Of a stretch of DNA of 64,000 nt, positions 10,907 through 20,163 are shown one piece after another (position 1 is the stretch's first letter; each line of letters opens with the position of its first letter). Below the pieces are notes generated by a model. It saw only the letters and a program-made list of their open reading frames with translations, was not told the DNA's origin and did not search any database. The position numbers and the translations under genes were made by a program. Source of the stretch: Aestuariibaculum sp. M13 (lineage in GTDB: Bacteria > Bacteroidota > Bacteroidia > Flavobacteriales > Flavobacteriaceae); the NCBI RefSeq assembly GCF_024723255.1, contig NZ_JANIAC010000006.1:1-64000 (forward strand), written 5' to 3'.

Positions 10907-10950
10907 GGAGGGTGGGGTACATACTAACTAACCAACTTACTTCACCTTCC
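10907..10950 (+). other. Intergenic hairpin between barrel gene and amtB
   Basis: GGAGGGTG at 10907-10914 pairs with CACCTTCC at 10943-10950 with one G-U pair and a 28-base loop. No T run follows, so it is not a classical terminator. It could be a processing or attenuation structure that sets the ratio of barrel to transporter. The right end is 31 bases before the amtB ATG. Confidence 0.4.
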
Positions 10951-10981
10951 AAAACAATCTAACCCTTAAAAATTATATAAT

Positions 10982-12286
10982 ATGTCTTTATTAAACATGC
11001 CTCTTTTAATTCAGGATACCGCTGCGGTTGATGCTTTAGCAGAATCAATCAAGGGCGATATGGGGATGCTATGGATGCTGATCTCTGGTATCTTAGTATT
11101 TTTTATGCAAGCAGGATTCTTTTTAGTTGAGTCTGGTATGACAGATTCTAAGAATGCTGTAAATATTGCTATGAAAAACTTCCTTGACATCGCTGTTGGG
11201 TCGTTGGCATTCTGGTTTATCGGGTATTCGTTAATGTACGGAGCTGATGTTTCGGGAGGTGGATTTTTCCACTGGGGTGGTTTTGTGTTTTCACAAGGAG
11301 CTGCCGATTTATTCTTCCAAACAGTATTCGCTGCTACAGCTGCAACCATTGTATCTGGAGCAATAGCTGGAAGAACAAAGTATACTACGTATGCTATTTT
11401 TAGTATTATCATTACAGCTCTAATCTATCCAATCGCTGGTGGTTGGGAATGGAATGGCGGATGGTTAAACGCTGAATGGATGCCAGCTGAATTTATCGAT
11501 TTCGCAGGATCTTCAATCGTTCACTCTGTTGGAGGATGGGCTGCACTTGTTGCTGCTTGGATGGTAGGACCTAGAATTGGAAAATTCTTAAATGGTAAAC
11601 CAATTGAAATGCATGGTCACAACCAGATGTATGCTACACTAGGGGTGTTTATCCTTTGGTTAGGATGGTTCGGGTTTAACGGTGGTTCTCAATTAGCTTG
11701 GGGTGGCGACGATTCTACTGCTGCTTCTCAAGTAGTATTAGTAACTAACTTAGCTGCAGCTGCTGGTGCTTTAAGTGCTTTATTATTCACTTGGATTAAA
11801 AATGGAAAACCAAATTTAAGTATGACTTTAAATGGTGCTTTAGCTGGTCTTGTTAGTATTACTGCAGGATGTGGTAATATGAGCGAATGGGGAGCTGTTT
11901 TAGCTGGTTTAATAGGTGGTATTTTAGTGGTGATTTCTATTGGACTTGTAGAAAGTAAATTAAAAATAGATGATGCTGTAGGTGCCATTTCTGTACATGG
12001 TATTGCTGGTGCTTGGGGGACTTTAGTAATAGGTCTTTGGGGTATCGATGGTGATGCAGGTATTGGTATCTTAAATGGTGGAGGTGTAGCTCAATTAGCT
12101 GCTCAGGCCATCGGAGTTGTAGCTTATGCTGTGTGGGCATTAGCAACATCTTGGATATTCTTGACCATTATTAGTAAGTGTTGTGGTGGTTTACGCGTAA
12201 CAGAAGCTGAAGAGATTGCAGGTCTTGATATTTCTGAGCACGGATCTATTGCTTACGCAGGTAAGAGACAAAGAGAAATAGAATAG
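10982..12286 (+). CDS. amtB: Ammonium transporter (first of two)
   Basis: This is an Amt/Mep/Rh channel of the inner membrane that conducts ammonium under nitrogen limitation. The 434 residues give about eleven hydrophobic helices. The twin pore histidines are present: His181 in FAGSSIVHSVGGWAA and His339 in VGAISVHGIAGAWGT. The conserved LGWFGFNGGS segment lies at about residues 227-236. A short hydrophilic N-terminal extension precedes the first helix. Its C-terminal tail (about 395-434) is the region P-II proteins contact in other Amt proteins. It is followed by a terminator and then by P-II and a second Amt, so control of uptake by P-II is likely. Compared with the downstream paralogue it is slightly longer. 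Confidence 0.96.
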   Translation: MSLLNMPLLIQDTAAVDALAESIKGDMGMLWMLISGILVFFMQAGFFLVESGMTDSKNAVNIAMKNFLDIAVGSLAFWFIGYSLMYGADVSGGGFFHWGGFVFSQGAADLFFQTVFAATAATIVSGAIAGRTKYTTYAIFSIIITALIYPIAGGWEWNGGWLNAEWMPAEFIDFAGSSIVHSVGGWAALVAAWMVGPRIGKFLNGKPIEMHGHNQMYATLGVFILWLGWFGFNGGSQLAWGGDDSTAASQVVLVTNLAAAAGALSALLFTWIKNGKPNLSMTLNGALAGLVSITAGCGNMSEWGAVLAGLIGGILVVISIGLVESKLKIDDAVGAISVHGIAGAWGTLVIGLWGIDGDAGIGILNGGGVAQLAAQAIGVVAYAVWALATSWIFLTIISKCCGGLRVTEAEEIAGLDISEHGSIAYAGKRQREIE

Positions 12287-12334
12287 TAAAAAAATTATAA
12301 GAACGATTTCTTTATAGAAATTAGAGTTTTGTTT

Positions 12335-12367
12335 AAAAGATGTCTTGTGTTCACAAGGCATCTTTTT
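12335..12367 (+). terminator. Terminator behind the first amtB
   Basis: AAGATGTCTTGTG pairs with CACAAGGCATCTT with one G-U pair around loop TT, followed by TTTTT. It separates amtB from the P-II gene, which thus needs its own promoter or leak-through. Confidence 0.85.
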
Positions 12368-12446
12368 AACTGTTTATGAAGATGGATGGAATTATGAGAA
12401 AAGATATTTTTCTAAATTTAACTAACTAAACAAATAAGAGGATATT

Positions 12447-12785
12447 ATGAAAAAAATTGAAGCAATTATTAGAAAATCTAAATTTCGTGTGGTTAAGGAA
12501 GCTTTACACGAAGTAGGTGTTAACTTCTTTTCGTATTGGGATGTTACTGGTATTGGTAATGAAAAAGAAGGACATGTTTACAGAGGTATAAGTTACAGTA
12601 CTTCAGATATTCAGCGTAGGTATTTATCTATTGTTGTTAATGATGATTTTGAAGAGGCTACCATTCAGGCTATTTTGGGTTCAGCAGGAACAGGTGAAGT
12701 AGGCGACGGTAAAATCTTTGTTTCAGACATTACAGAATGTTACAGAATACGAACAGGAGAAAAGGGAGGAGAAACATTAAAATAA
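12447..12785 (+). CDS. glnK: P-II nitrogen regulatory protein
   Basis: This small trimeric signal protein reads ATP/ADP and 2-oxoglutarate and blocks Amt channels when nitrogen is plentiful. The 112 residues match P-II length. The N-terminal MKKIEAIIRKSKF and the B-loop TGEVGDGKIF (about 82-91), then YRIRTGEKG near the end, are typical. The T-loop (about 36-55) retains Tyr50 in YRGISY at the position uridylylated in E. coli, but the rest of the loop is unlike proteobacterial GlnB. No uridylyltransferase gene is present in this window. It is placed 35 bases before the second amtB, the classical glnK-amtB pairing. The symbol glnK is given from that linkage. Confidence 0.93.
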   Translation: MKKIEAIIRKSKFRVVKEALHEVGVNFFSYWDVTGIGNEKEGHVYRGISYSTSDIQRRYLSIVVNDDFEEATIQAILGSAGTGEVGDGKIFVSDITECYRIRTGEKGGETLK

Positions 12786-12820
12786 TAATAGCATCTTAAA
12801 AGATTAAATAACTAATAACA

Positions 12821-14047
12821 ATGGAATTACTTACTACAAATAATGTATGGATGATGATCTGTACAGCACTGGTTTTTTTCATGCACTTGGGATTTGCATG
12901 TTTGGAAATTGGTTTAACTAGACAAAAAAATACAATAAACATATTATTTAAAAACATATTTATCATCACAATCGGGTTGTTATTATACTGCTTGGTTGGA
13001 TTTAATTTAATGTACCCGGGAGAGTTTAATGGTATTATAGGATTTGCCGGTTTCGGATTAGATTCGCCGTTAACAGCTGAGGGTGCTTTAGATTTAACAT
13101 ATAATGAAGGGTATACGTACTGGACAGACTTCTTATTTCAAGGGATGTTTGCGGCAACCGCAGCAACGATTGTGTCGGGAGCTGTAGCAGAGCGTATTAA
13201 AATTGTTCCTTTCATGATCTTTACCTTAATATATGTAGGTTTAGTATATCCGATTGCTGGTTCTTGGAAATGGGGTGGCGGATTTTTGGATGCTATGGGC
13301 TTCTATGATTTTGCAGGTTCTACATTAGTGCACTCTGTAGGAGGATGGGCTGCTGTTGTAGCGGTTTGTCTTTTAGGGCCTAGAATTGGTAAATTTAAAG
13401 AAGGAAAAGCGCAGGCGATTCCAGGACACAGTATTCCATTAGCTACTGCCGGAGTATTAATTCTTTGGTTAGGATGGTTCGGATTTAACGGTGGTTCTGT
13501 ACTTTCAGCTGATCCTGGATTAACGTCTTTAGTGTTGGTAACAACCTGTTTAGCCGCTGCTGCAGGTGGAGTATCAGCTATGTTGTTATCTACTGCTATG
13601 TATAAAAACATGGATTTAACCATGTTCTTAAATGGTATTTTAGGAGGTTTAGTAGGTATTACTGCTGGAGCTGATGTGGTTTCTCCAACCAGTGCAATCA
13701 TTATTGGTGTTATTGCAGGTGTGTTAATCGTGTTGGCTGTAAGCTTTGTAGATAATAAGTTAAAACTAGATGATCCTGTTGGAGCTATTGCAGTGCATTT
13801 GGTATGTGGTATTTGGGGGACTTTAGCAGTTGGAATCTTTTCTACAAACCCAGATCATAGTTTCTTAACGCAATTAATAGGTGTGCTTTGTTATGCTGCT
13901 ATTTGTGTAGTGTCATCGTTTGTAATTATTTATGTACTTAAGAAAACTGTAGGTATCAGAGTGTCTGAAAAAGAAGAAATTGAAGGGTTAGATGGTCATG
14001 AACATGGAATGGATGCTTATCCGGATTTCAGGTTAAATGACAACTAA
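12821..14047 (+). CDS. amtB: Ammonium transporter (second of two)
   Basis: This is a second Amt family channel of 408 residues, co-transcribed with the P-II gene just upstream (35-base gap). Twin pore histidines are His171 in FAGSTLVHSVGGWAA and His326 in VGAIAVHLVCGIWGT. The LGWFGFNGGS block is also shared with the first Amt. The two copies differ throughout, in loops, N-terminus and C-terminal tail, so they are old paralogues and not a recent duplication. It may differ in affinity or in response to P-II; nothing in the sequence decides which. A strong terminator follows at 14072. Confidence 0.96.
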   Translation: MELLTTNNVWMMICTALVFFMHLGFACLEIGLTRQKNTINILFKNIFIITIGLLLYCLVGFNLMYPGEFNGIIGFAGFGLDSPLTAEGALDLTYNEGYTYWTDFLFQGMFAATAATIVSGAVAERIKIVPFMIFTLIYVGLVYPIAGSWKWGGGFLDAMGFYDFAGSTLVHSVGGWAAVVAVCLLGPRIGKFKEGKAQAIPGHSIPLATAGVLILWLGWFGFNGGSVLSADPGLTSLVLVTTCLAAAAGGVSAMLLSTAMYKNMDLTMFLNGILGGLVGITAGADVVSPTSAIIIGVIAGVLIVLAVSFVDNKLKLDDPVGAIAVHLVCGIWGTLAVGIFSTNPDHSFLTQLIGVLCYAAICVVSSFVIIYVLKKTVGIRVSEKEEIEGLDGHEHGMDAYPDFRLNDN

Positions 14048-14071
14048 TTATATATCGTTTTAGTTAGTGTG

Positions 14072-14115
14072 AAAAAGGATGGTTTGTTATGTAAATGGCA
14101 AGCTATCCTTTTTTT
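14072..14115 (+). terminator. Terminator of the glnK-amtB operon
   Basis: AAAAAGGATGGTTTG pairs with CAAGCTATCCTTTTT over 15 positions, allowing G-U pairs, and runs into seven T. It starts 25 bases after the amtB stop. Confidence 0.85.
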
Positions 14116-14277
14116 ATTTTAATTAATAGTTAAGTTGTCTGCCGAAGTTTTGTTGTAATAAGAAGAGGCTGATTCGTTGATACTACAGATTATTTGCCAG
14201 TCTCTCAATGTAAAATTACCCGATAAATTTTTTAAAATAATCAACCAGAATAGTTGAGGTGATCTATTAAGGAAATG

Positions 14278-14305
14278 AAAAAGCCTTCGATATCGAAGGC
14301 TTTTT
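14278..14305 (-). terminator. Terminator of ppc
   Basis: A perfect 28-base palindrome with arms AAAAAGCCTTCGAT and its complement lies 26 bases beyond the ppc stop. It ends in a T run on both strands and could work either way. Confidence 0.85.
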
Positions 14306-14331
14306 CTATTTGTGTAAAATGTAATTTATTT

Positions 14332-16920
14332 TTAAGCAGAATTTCTACTGGCATTAATATTACCAAAAAGTGAACGTGTTACGATTTTTTCGAAAATTTT
14401 CTTTTCTTCATCATCAACCGGAACTCCTTGTTTTTCTAACTCCTGAATTTTCTTAAGGGCATATTGCTGTATGGTTAATAAAGGAAGAACAATCGATTCT
14501 CTTACCTCAATTGAAGCTTTGCCAGATGGTTCGTTTTCCATTAATTCGCTGTATCCCGTTAGCTTTAAAAGCAACGATTTTGTAGTTTGATACTCGGTAT
14601 AAATGATGTTCCAGAACGCGCCAAATTCTTCGTCTTTAGACATGTATTTAGTTAAATCGAAGAACGATTTGGTTAACGACATCATACTGTTTTCTAACAA
14701 CGTTTTGAAGAATTTAGAGTTGTTGTAAAGTTGTTCCACTTTGTGGAATTCTCCACGCTCTTCATATTTCTTTAAAGCAGTACCTACACCAAAGAATCCT
14801 GGTACATTTTGTTTTAACTGGCTCCAGGATCCAACAAAAGGAATGGCTCTTAAATCGGAGAAAATTAATTTGTCAGATTTCGAACGTTTTGAAGGTCTAC
14901 TTCCGATATTCGTTTTCGCGTAGTATTTTAAAGTACTCATGCGTTCTAAATATGGAATGAACATCTCGTGTCCTTTAAAGTCTTTGTAAACCTGATAACT
15001 TGTTTCAGCTAAATCGTTCATAACAACGCGATCTTCATCAGAAAGCATGTTTTTCTCGGTTAGCCTGTTTTTAATACCAGAACTAATTAATTGCTCAAGG
15101 TTGTATTGCGATGAGTCTAAAGTTCCGAAATTAGAACTAATGGTTTGTCCCTGGATGGTTAGCTGTACTTCTTTATCTTCAATAGTTGGACCTAATGAAG
15201 AATAGAACTGATGCGTTTTTCCTCCTCCACGTGCTGGCGGTCCACCACGACCGTCAAAGAATATGGCGGTAACATCGTATTTTCTAGACATTTCGGTTAA
15301 CAGTTCTTTGGCCTTGTAAATACCCCAGTTTGCCATTAAATAACCACCATCTTTAGTTCCGTCTGAGAACCCAAGCATAATGGTTTGTTTCATGCCTCTT
15401 TCTTTTAAATGCGCCATGTATTGTGGGTTGCTGTAAAGTTGCTCCATAACGGCTGGTGCATTTTCTAAATCGGTAATGGTTTCAAATAAAGGTACCACAT
15501 CTACGGTTAAATTATCGCTAAAAGCAACCATTTTTAGCATAGCAAATAGCTGCATCACGTTTAATGCGGTCTGGTTGTTACTAATAATGTAACGGTTAGC
15601 ACCTTTTTCTCCGTTTGTGGCCTGAATTTCTTTTATGGCTTCAATAGTCTTTAAAGTATTATAAACCATTTCATCTTCAAAGGCATTAAAATCGATATCT
15701 TCATTAGAAACTTTCGATAAAATATCGATTTGTTCAGCTTCCGATAAATCGTGATAATTACTTGGGATAGACTTACTTCCTTTAGCAATTAAATGATCGA
15801 CTACACTTGTAAATACCGAATGGTGAATTCTACTGTCCTGTCTGATATCTAATGTAGCGAAGTGATATCTGAACATGTGAATTCTATTAATAAGCTGATT
15901 GATTTCGTTTTCGTATAACGACTGGTGTTGTTCAACGACAACGTTTCTTATGCTTAATAATTCGGTAAGTAGCTCTTTTGCCGAAATTTTATCTGGCGTG
16001 TCTAAATCGATACTGTAATTATAGATAATGGTTTCTAAACGTATAATACGATCTTCAACTCCTCTAAAGGTTAGTTTTCTTCTTAAATTTTTAAGATCGG
16101 CGTAATATTTCTTTAAAATAGACTGCTTTAACTTACGAGCTACCTTAAGTGTTGTGTCTGGCTTAACAAATGGGTTTCCATCACGGTCACCACCTGGCCA
16201 GAATCCAATATTAATAATCTCGTTATGTTTTTTACTGTCGTCGTAAATATTGGTTTGAATGTAGTTGTAAATCTGTCCGAATGAATGATAGAATACATTC
16301 TCTAAATACCATATTAAGCTAATTGCTTCGTCGTAAGGCGTAGGTTTGGTGTGCTTAAAGAAAGGCGTTTTACCTAACTGCCCGAATAAATTGTTAATTT
16401 GAGACAGGTCGTTGCTTTTAATGGCTTCGGTTAAATCGGTAATAATTCCTAAAACCGAACCCGGGTAAAATTGTGTTGGATGCGCAGTTAATACAATACG
16501 CACTTTAAATTCTTCCAGGTACGCGCGTAATTCTTCAAGTTTGTTTTCAGAATTCGACGCTTCTTTCAGGTTTCTTAAAGTTCCAATCCCTTCCATGTTG
16601 TTTACAATCGGGAAGGCGGCATCTTCAATAGCATCAAATAATACAACCTGACGCTCTATGTATTGTATAAATCTGAATAACAGATTAATTTGACTTTCTT
16701 TATTACGCCTTGCCTGATATTTTTTGAAGAAGGTGTCTACAATCGTGGTCGGATCGTCTCCGTTTGCAAATCCTTTTCTACAAGTTTCATGAAATAATGG
16801 GAGTAAGACTCCTGTTTTTGTGATCGAATCAAAAGGTAATGTCATAAATATACTGTTGTATATTTGGTATTTAGACAATACGTTTTGTTTGAATCGCGTT
16901 AATTTTGGTTCTACAGACAT
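14332..16920 (-). CDS. ppc: Phosphoenolpyruvate carboxylase
   Basis: The enzyme adds bicarbonate to phosphoenolpyruvate, giving oxaloacetate to refill the TCA cycle. The catalytic motifs are plain: VLTAHPTQF (His at about residue 147), FWPGGDRDGNPFV, MLGFSDGTKDGGYL, and the glycine-rich FFDGRGGPPARGGG. The C-terminus is asparagine-rich but shows the usual NINASRN-like end. About 862 residues is near family length. ATGs at 16947 and 16920 are both possible; the second (MSVEPKLTRF) looks more like relatives. It stands alone on the minus strand with its own terminator. Its substrate bicarbonate may be supplied by the SulP and carbonic anhydrase genes near the left edge; this link is inference. 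Confidence 0.95.
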   Translation of the reverse strand: MSVEPKLTRFKQNVLSKYQIYNSIFMTLPFDSITKTGVLLPLFHETCRKGFANGDDPTTIVDTFFKKYQARRNKESQINLLFRFIQYIERQVVLFDAIEDAAFPIVNNMEGIGTLRNLKEASNSENKLEELRAYLEEFKVRIVLTAHPTQFYPGSVLGIITDLTEAIKSNDLSQINNLFGQLGKTPFFKHTKPTPYDEAISLIWYLENVFYHSFGQIYNYIQTNIYDDSKKHNEIINIGFWPGGDRDGNPFVKPDTTLKVARKLKQSILKKYYADLKNLRRKLTFRGVEDRIIRLETIIYNYSIDLDTPDKISAKELLTELLSIRNVVVEQHQSLYENEINQLINRIHMFRYHFATLDIRQDSRIHHSVFTSVVDHLIAKGSKSIPSNYHDLSEAEQIDILSKVSNEDIDFNAFEDEMVYNTLKTIEAIKEIQATNGEKGANRYIISNNQTALNVMQLFAMLKMVAFSDNLTVDVVPLFETITDLENAPAVMEQLYSNPQYMAHLKERGMKQTIMLGFSDGTKDGGYLMANWGIYKAKELLTEMSRKYDVTAIFFDGRGGPPARGGGKTHQFYSSLGPTIEDKEVQLTIQGQTISSNFGTLDSSQYNLEQLISSGIKNRLTEKNMLSDEDRVVMNDLAETSYQVYKDFKGHEMFIPYLERMSTLKYYAKTNIGSRPSKRSKSDKLIFSDLRAIPFVGSWSQLKQNVPGFFGVGTALKKYEERGEFHKVEQLYNNSKFFKTLLENSMMSLTKSFFDLTKYMSKDEEFGAFWNIIYTEYQTTKSLLLKLTGYSELMENEPSGKASIEVRESIVLPLLTIQQYALKKIQELEKQGVPVDDEEKKIFEKIVTRSLFGNINASRNSA

Positions 16921-17110
16921 ATATCGTTCTAATTGAAAATTAAGCATAAAAGTAATGAAGCTCTAAGAAACAAGTGCAATCGTCTTAAAGTTTTATTAAA
17001 ATTTTCTATTTATCGATTTCTTGTTGTGAATAATTAAATAAAAGAAGAGTTTCTTACAAATCTTTATAATCCCGAAACCCTTATGGTTACTTATCTTGGT
17101 TAATATTGGT

Positions 17111-17157
17111 TTTATGATAAATGTCATAAATAGTGAAATATGAACACTTTACTTTTA
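17111..17157 (+). promoter_or_regulatory. Crp/Fnr-type operator and -7 element for the 17.2-kb gene
   Basis: An inverted repeat TTTATGA-N6-TCATAAA lies at 17111-17130 with core ATGA-N6-TCAT at 17114-17127. A -7-like element TACTTTTA lies at 17150-17157, exactly 22 bases after the core. That puts the operator centre at about -41, the place for a class II activator. The same layout recurs at 51693-51736. Confidence 0.5.
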
Positions 17158-17188
17158 ACCTTTTAAAAAAGTAACCAAAAATTCAACT

Positions 17189-19000
17189 ATGAATAAAAAG
17201 GCACATTCGTTTCATATTCCGGTTATGGGGATTGGTTTTACTATAGATTCACCCCTAAAAGTTGCGCAATATGGAATTGATTCGGTGATTTCTCTGGTAG
17301 ACGATATTCTTATCGAGAAGTTACGAAAAATGTATAGTGAGAAGTTTGAATTACCTTATCAGGAAATTACAAATAAAGTTGACGATTTTAGAGCCAAACG
17401 TATTACCTCTTATCTGAATTTAATTCATGATGTGGTTGATAAAAAGTTTGAAGCGATGAAAAAATCAGCGCTCGAAATGAGTCATGATTTTAAAACGTAT
17501 TTAGATTTACTGCCTACCCATAGTAATCTTAAAACTGAGTTTCAGGCATTAATTGAAAAAGGTGTGGCAAAATCGGATATTAAATCATGGTTAGATCAAC
17601 GATTGGTTAAAGGGAGTATTGATGTGAACATCATGACCAAAGTTGATAAAGATAATTATGATAAAGATGAAAAACTACCTGTAGAATATAACGATGCACA
17701 TGCGGCATTTAGAGGTTTTGCTAATAGCAAATTAAATTCTTCGGTGGTACTTTCGGCTGGTATGAATCCACGGTTGTATGCGTATATGAGTTCGTTTGAA
17801 GATTTTTTTCCTAATCAGCAAGGCGAGTTTAAAAAGAAAATCATTTTAAAAGTAAGTGATTATCGTTCGGCATTAATTCAGGGGAAATTTTTAGCTAAAA
17901 AAGGACTCTGGGTATCAGAGTATCGCATAGAATCTGGTTTAAACTGTGGAGGTCATGCATTTGCTACCGATGGTTATTTGCTGGGACCTGTATTGTCTGA
18001 ATTCAAAGAAAACCGAGAAACGTTAAGAAGCTCTATTGAATCTATTTTAAAGCAGGAATTGGAAAATCAAAATAGGGTTATTCCAGAAGAATCTTTATCG
18101 ATAAAAATTTCGGCACAAGGCGGTGTGGGAACTCATGAAGAGCATGAGTTTTTATTGGATGAATATGAGTTAGATGCCATAGGTTGGGGAACGCCTTTTT
18201 TATTGGTTCCAGAAGCGACAACAGTTGATGAGAAAACTATAGATAAGCTGCTTTTAGCTAAAGAAGACGATTTGTATTTAAGTGATATCTCGCCATTAGG
18301 AATTCCGTTTAATAACCTAAAGAATAACACTAAAGATTTAGAAAAGGAAACCTTGATAAATAAAGGGCGTCCGGGTAGTGCTTGTCCTAAAAAGTTTGTG
18401 GCTCTCAATAAAGAATTTAAGGACACAGGGGTTTGTACGGCATCCCGTGAATATCAGCATTTAAAAATTAAAGCTTTAGATGATTTAAATCTGTCTGATC
18501 AGGTTTATAATGAAGAATATAATAAGATTATAGAAAAATCTTGTACTTGTGTTGGTTTAGGGACTTCTGCGTTGTTGAAATATAATTTGGATACAAAAAC
18601 AGAAGGCCAAGGCGTTTCTATTTGTCCGGGACCTAATATGGCGTATTATTCTAAAGTTATGAGCCTTGAAAATATGACCGATCACATTTATGGTCGGGAT
18701 AATATGATTTCCAGAACAGACAGACCTCATATGTTTGTTAAGGAGCTTTTTATCTATATCGATTATCTAAAACAAAAGGTGGATGCAGCTAAAAATGATA
18801 TGACAGCGAAAGAGGAGAAGTACCTAAAGACCTTTTTGACAAATATGAAAGCCGGTGTTTCTTATTATAAAATCATGTTTTTAAATATTCAGAACAAGTT
18901 TCAGGATGTTAAGAATGATGTTTTGAGTCAGTTGGAAAGAGGTGAGTTTACATTAAAAAGTTTAGAATTAGAACTTGAAAATGAGGTTCTAGTGAGTTAA
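17189..19000 (+). CDS. Large conserved cytoplasmic protein, function unknown (possible flavin-type TIM barrel)
   Basis: I do not recognise a named family with confidence. The 603 residues have no signal peptide. The opening FHIPVMGIGFTIDSPLKVA, a middle GLNCGGHAFATDG, then ISAQGGVGTHEEHEFLLDEY and GWGTPFLLVPEAT recall FMN-binding barrels of the nitronate monooxygenase or glutamate synthase kind, where GG-G repeats hold the phosphate. The C-terminal third has several cysteines (GSACPKKF, SCTCVGLGTS, SICPGPNM) that could bind a metal or cluster. The last 80 residues look helical. It stands alone with a probable Crp/Fnr-controlled promoter and its own terminator. The barrel idea is inference from motif order only; a redox enzyme is a reasonable guess. 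Confidence 0.7.
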   Translation: MNKKAHSFHIPVMGIGFTIDSPLKVAQYGIDSVISLVDDILIEKLRKMYSEKFELPYQEITNKVDDFRAKRITSYLNLIHDVVDKKFEAMKKSALEMSHDFKTYLDLLPTHSNLKTEFQALIEKGVAKSDIKSWLDQRLVKGSIDVNIMTKVDKDNYDKDEKLPVEYNDAHAAFRGFANSKLNSSVVLSAGMNPRLYAYMSSFEDFFPNQQGEFKKKIILKVSDYRSALIQGKFLAKKGLWVSEYRIESGLNCGGHAFATDGYLLGPVLSEFKENRETLRSSIESILKQELENQNRVIPEESLSIKISAQGGVGTHEEHEFLLDEYELDAIGWGTPFLLVPEATTVDEKTIDKLLLAKEDDLYLSDISPLGIPFNNLKNNTKDLEKETLINKGRPGSACPKKFVALNKEFKDTGVCTASREYQHLKIKALDDLNLSDQVYNEEYNKIIEKSCTCVGLGTSALLKYNLDTKTEGQGVSICPGPNMAYYSKVMSLENMTDHIYGRDNMISRTDRPHMFVKELFIYIDYLKQKVDAAKNDMTAKEEKYLKTFLTNMKAGVSYYKIMFLNIQNKFQDVKNDVLSQLERGEFTLKSLELELENEVLVS

Positions 19001-19031
19001 ATATTAAGCTATTGATGGTTAGTAGTTTCCT

Positions 19032-19068
19032 AAAAGGCGTTTCAATTTTATTAAAGAAACGCCTTTTT
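19032..19068 (+). terminator. Terminator behind the 17.2-kb gene
   Basis: AAAAGGCGTTTC pairs with GAAACGCCTTTT around a 12-base loop and ends in five T, 32 bases after the stop codon. Confidence 0.85.
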
Positions 19069-19224
19069 CTTTAACAAGAATTAAAAGATTTATAGAATAG
19101 ATAATTTGTATTCAATTCCGCTTTATTTTTTAAGGCAAACACAATGCATTATAATTTTAATTATGATATTTGCAAAAAATATGCGTTTACACCGGTGTAC
19201 GATTGTAGATGAAATTGAGAAGAT

Positions 19225-20163
19225 ATGAGTGAAACAATAGATTTAGTAAAAGAAATAAATCGTCTTAAAAAGGAAAAAAATGCTGTAATTCTTGCCCACT
19301 ATTATCAGGTGCCGGAAATTCAGGATATTGCAGATTATGTAGGAGATAGTTTAGGCTTGTCACAAAAGGCGGCCGAAACCGATGCCGATATTATAGTATT
19401 TGCAGGCGTGCACTTTATGGCCGAGACTGCTAAAATATTAAACCCGAATAAAACGGTAGTGTTACCAGATTTAAAAGCGGGCTGTTCGTTAGCCGATTCT
19501 TGTCCTCCTGATAGTTTTGAGGCTTTTACTAAAGCGCATCCAGATCATGTCGTGATTACTTATGTTAACTGCTCAGCAGAAATAAAAGCATTAAGTGATA
19601 TTGTTTGTACGTCTTCAAACGCATTAAAAATTGTTCAGTCTATACCAGAAGAAACACCTATTATTTTTGCGCCAGATAAAAATCTTGGTCGTTACATAAT
19701 GAGAGAAACCGGTAGAGATATGCTACTATGGGATGGTAGTTGTGTGGTTCATGAAGCCTTTTCTATAGATAAGTTAATTGAACTTCACAAAAAACACCCG
19801 GATTATAAGATTATTGCGCACCCGGAATCTGAAACACATATTTTAGATACGGCGGCGTATATCGGGTCGACTTCAGGAATGATTAATTTCGTGAAACAAC
19901 ATCCAAACGAAAAGTTTATCGTAGCTACCGAAGCAGGTATTTTACATAAAATGCAGGAAGAAATCCCTACGGCCGATTTAATTCCTGCGCCTGCGGTTGA
20001 AGATAACACTTGTGCTTGTAGTGAGTGTCATTTTATGAAAATGAATACCATGCAGAAATTGTACGATTGTTTGTTAAACGAATCGCCTCAAATTCACGTA
20101 CCGGATAACATTATAGAGCGTGCGTTACTGCCTATTGAACGCATGTTGGAATTGTCTAAATAG
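19225..20163 (+). CDS. nadA: Quinolinate synthase
   Basis: NadA condenses iminoaspartate with dihydroxyacetone phosphate to quinolinate, the second step of de novo NAD synthesis. The 312 residues match the short bacterial form. The three ligands of the 4Fe-4S cluster can be placed: Cys87 in [12 protein letters not shown], Cys173 in [12 protein letters not shown], and a cysteine in the CACSEC group at 264-269. The opening [20 protein letters not shown] is typical. nadB follows 77 bases later on the same strand, so the two share a transcript. A GATATTTGC element about 60 bases upstream could be the -7. Secure. Confidence 0.96.
   Translation: MSETIDLVKEINRLKKEKNAVILAHYYQVPEIQDIADYVGDSLGLSQKAAETDADIIVFAGVHFMAETAKILNPNKTVVLPDLKAGCSLADSCPPDSFEAFTKAHPDHVVITYVNCSAEIKALSDIVCTSSNALKIVQSIPEETPIIFAPDKNLGRYIMRETGRDMLLWDGSCVVHEAFSIDKLIELHKKHPDYKIIAHPESETHILDTAAYIGSTSGMINFVKQHPNEKFIVATEAGILHKMQEEIPTADLIPAPAVEDNTCACSECHFMKMNTMQKLYDCLLNESPQIHVPDNIIERALLPIERMLELSK

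Noticed and set aside
10982-14047. Two amtB genes as a recent tandem duplication
   Set aside because: The proteins differ throughout, and P-II lies between them. They are old paralogues, not a new repeat.
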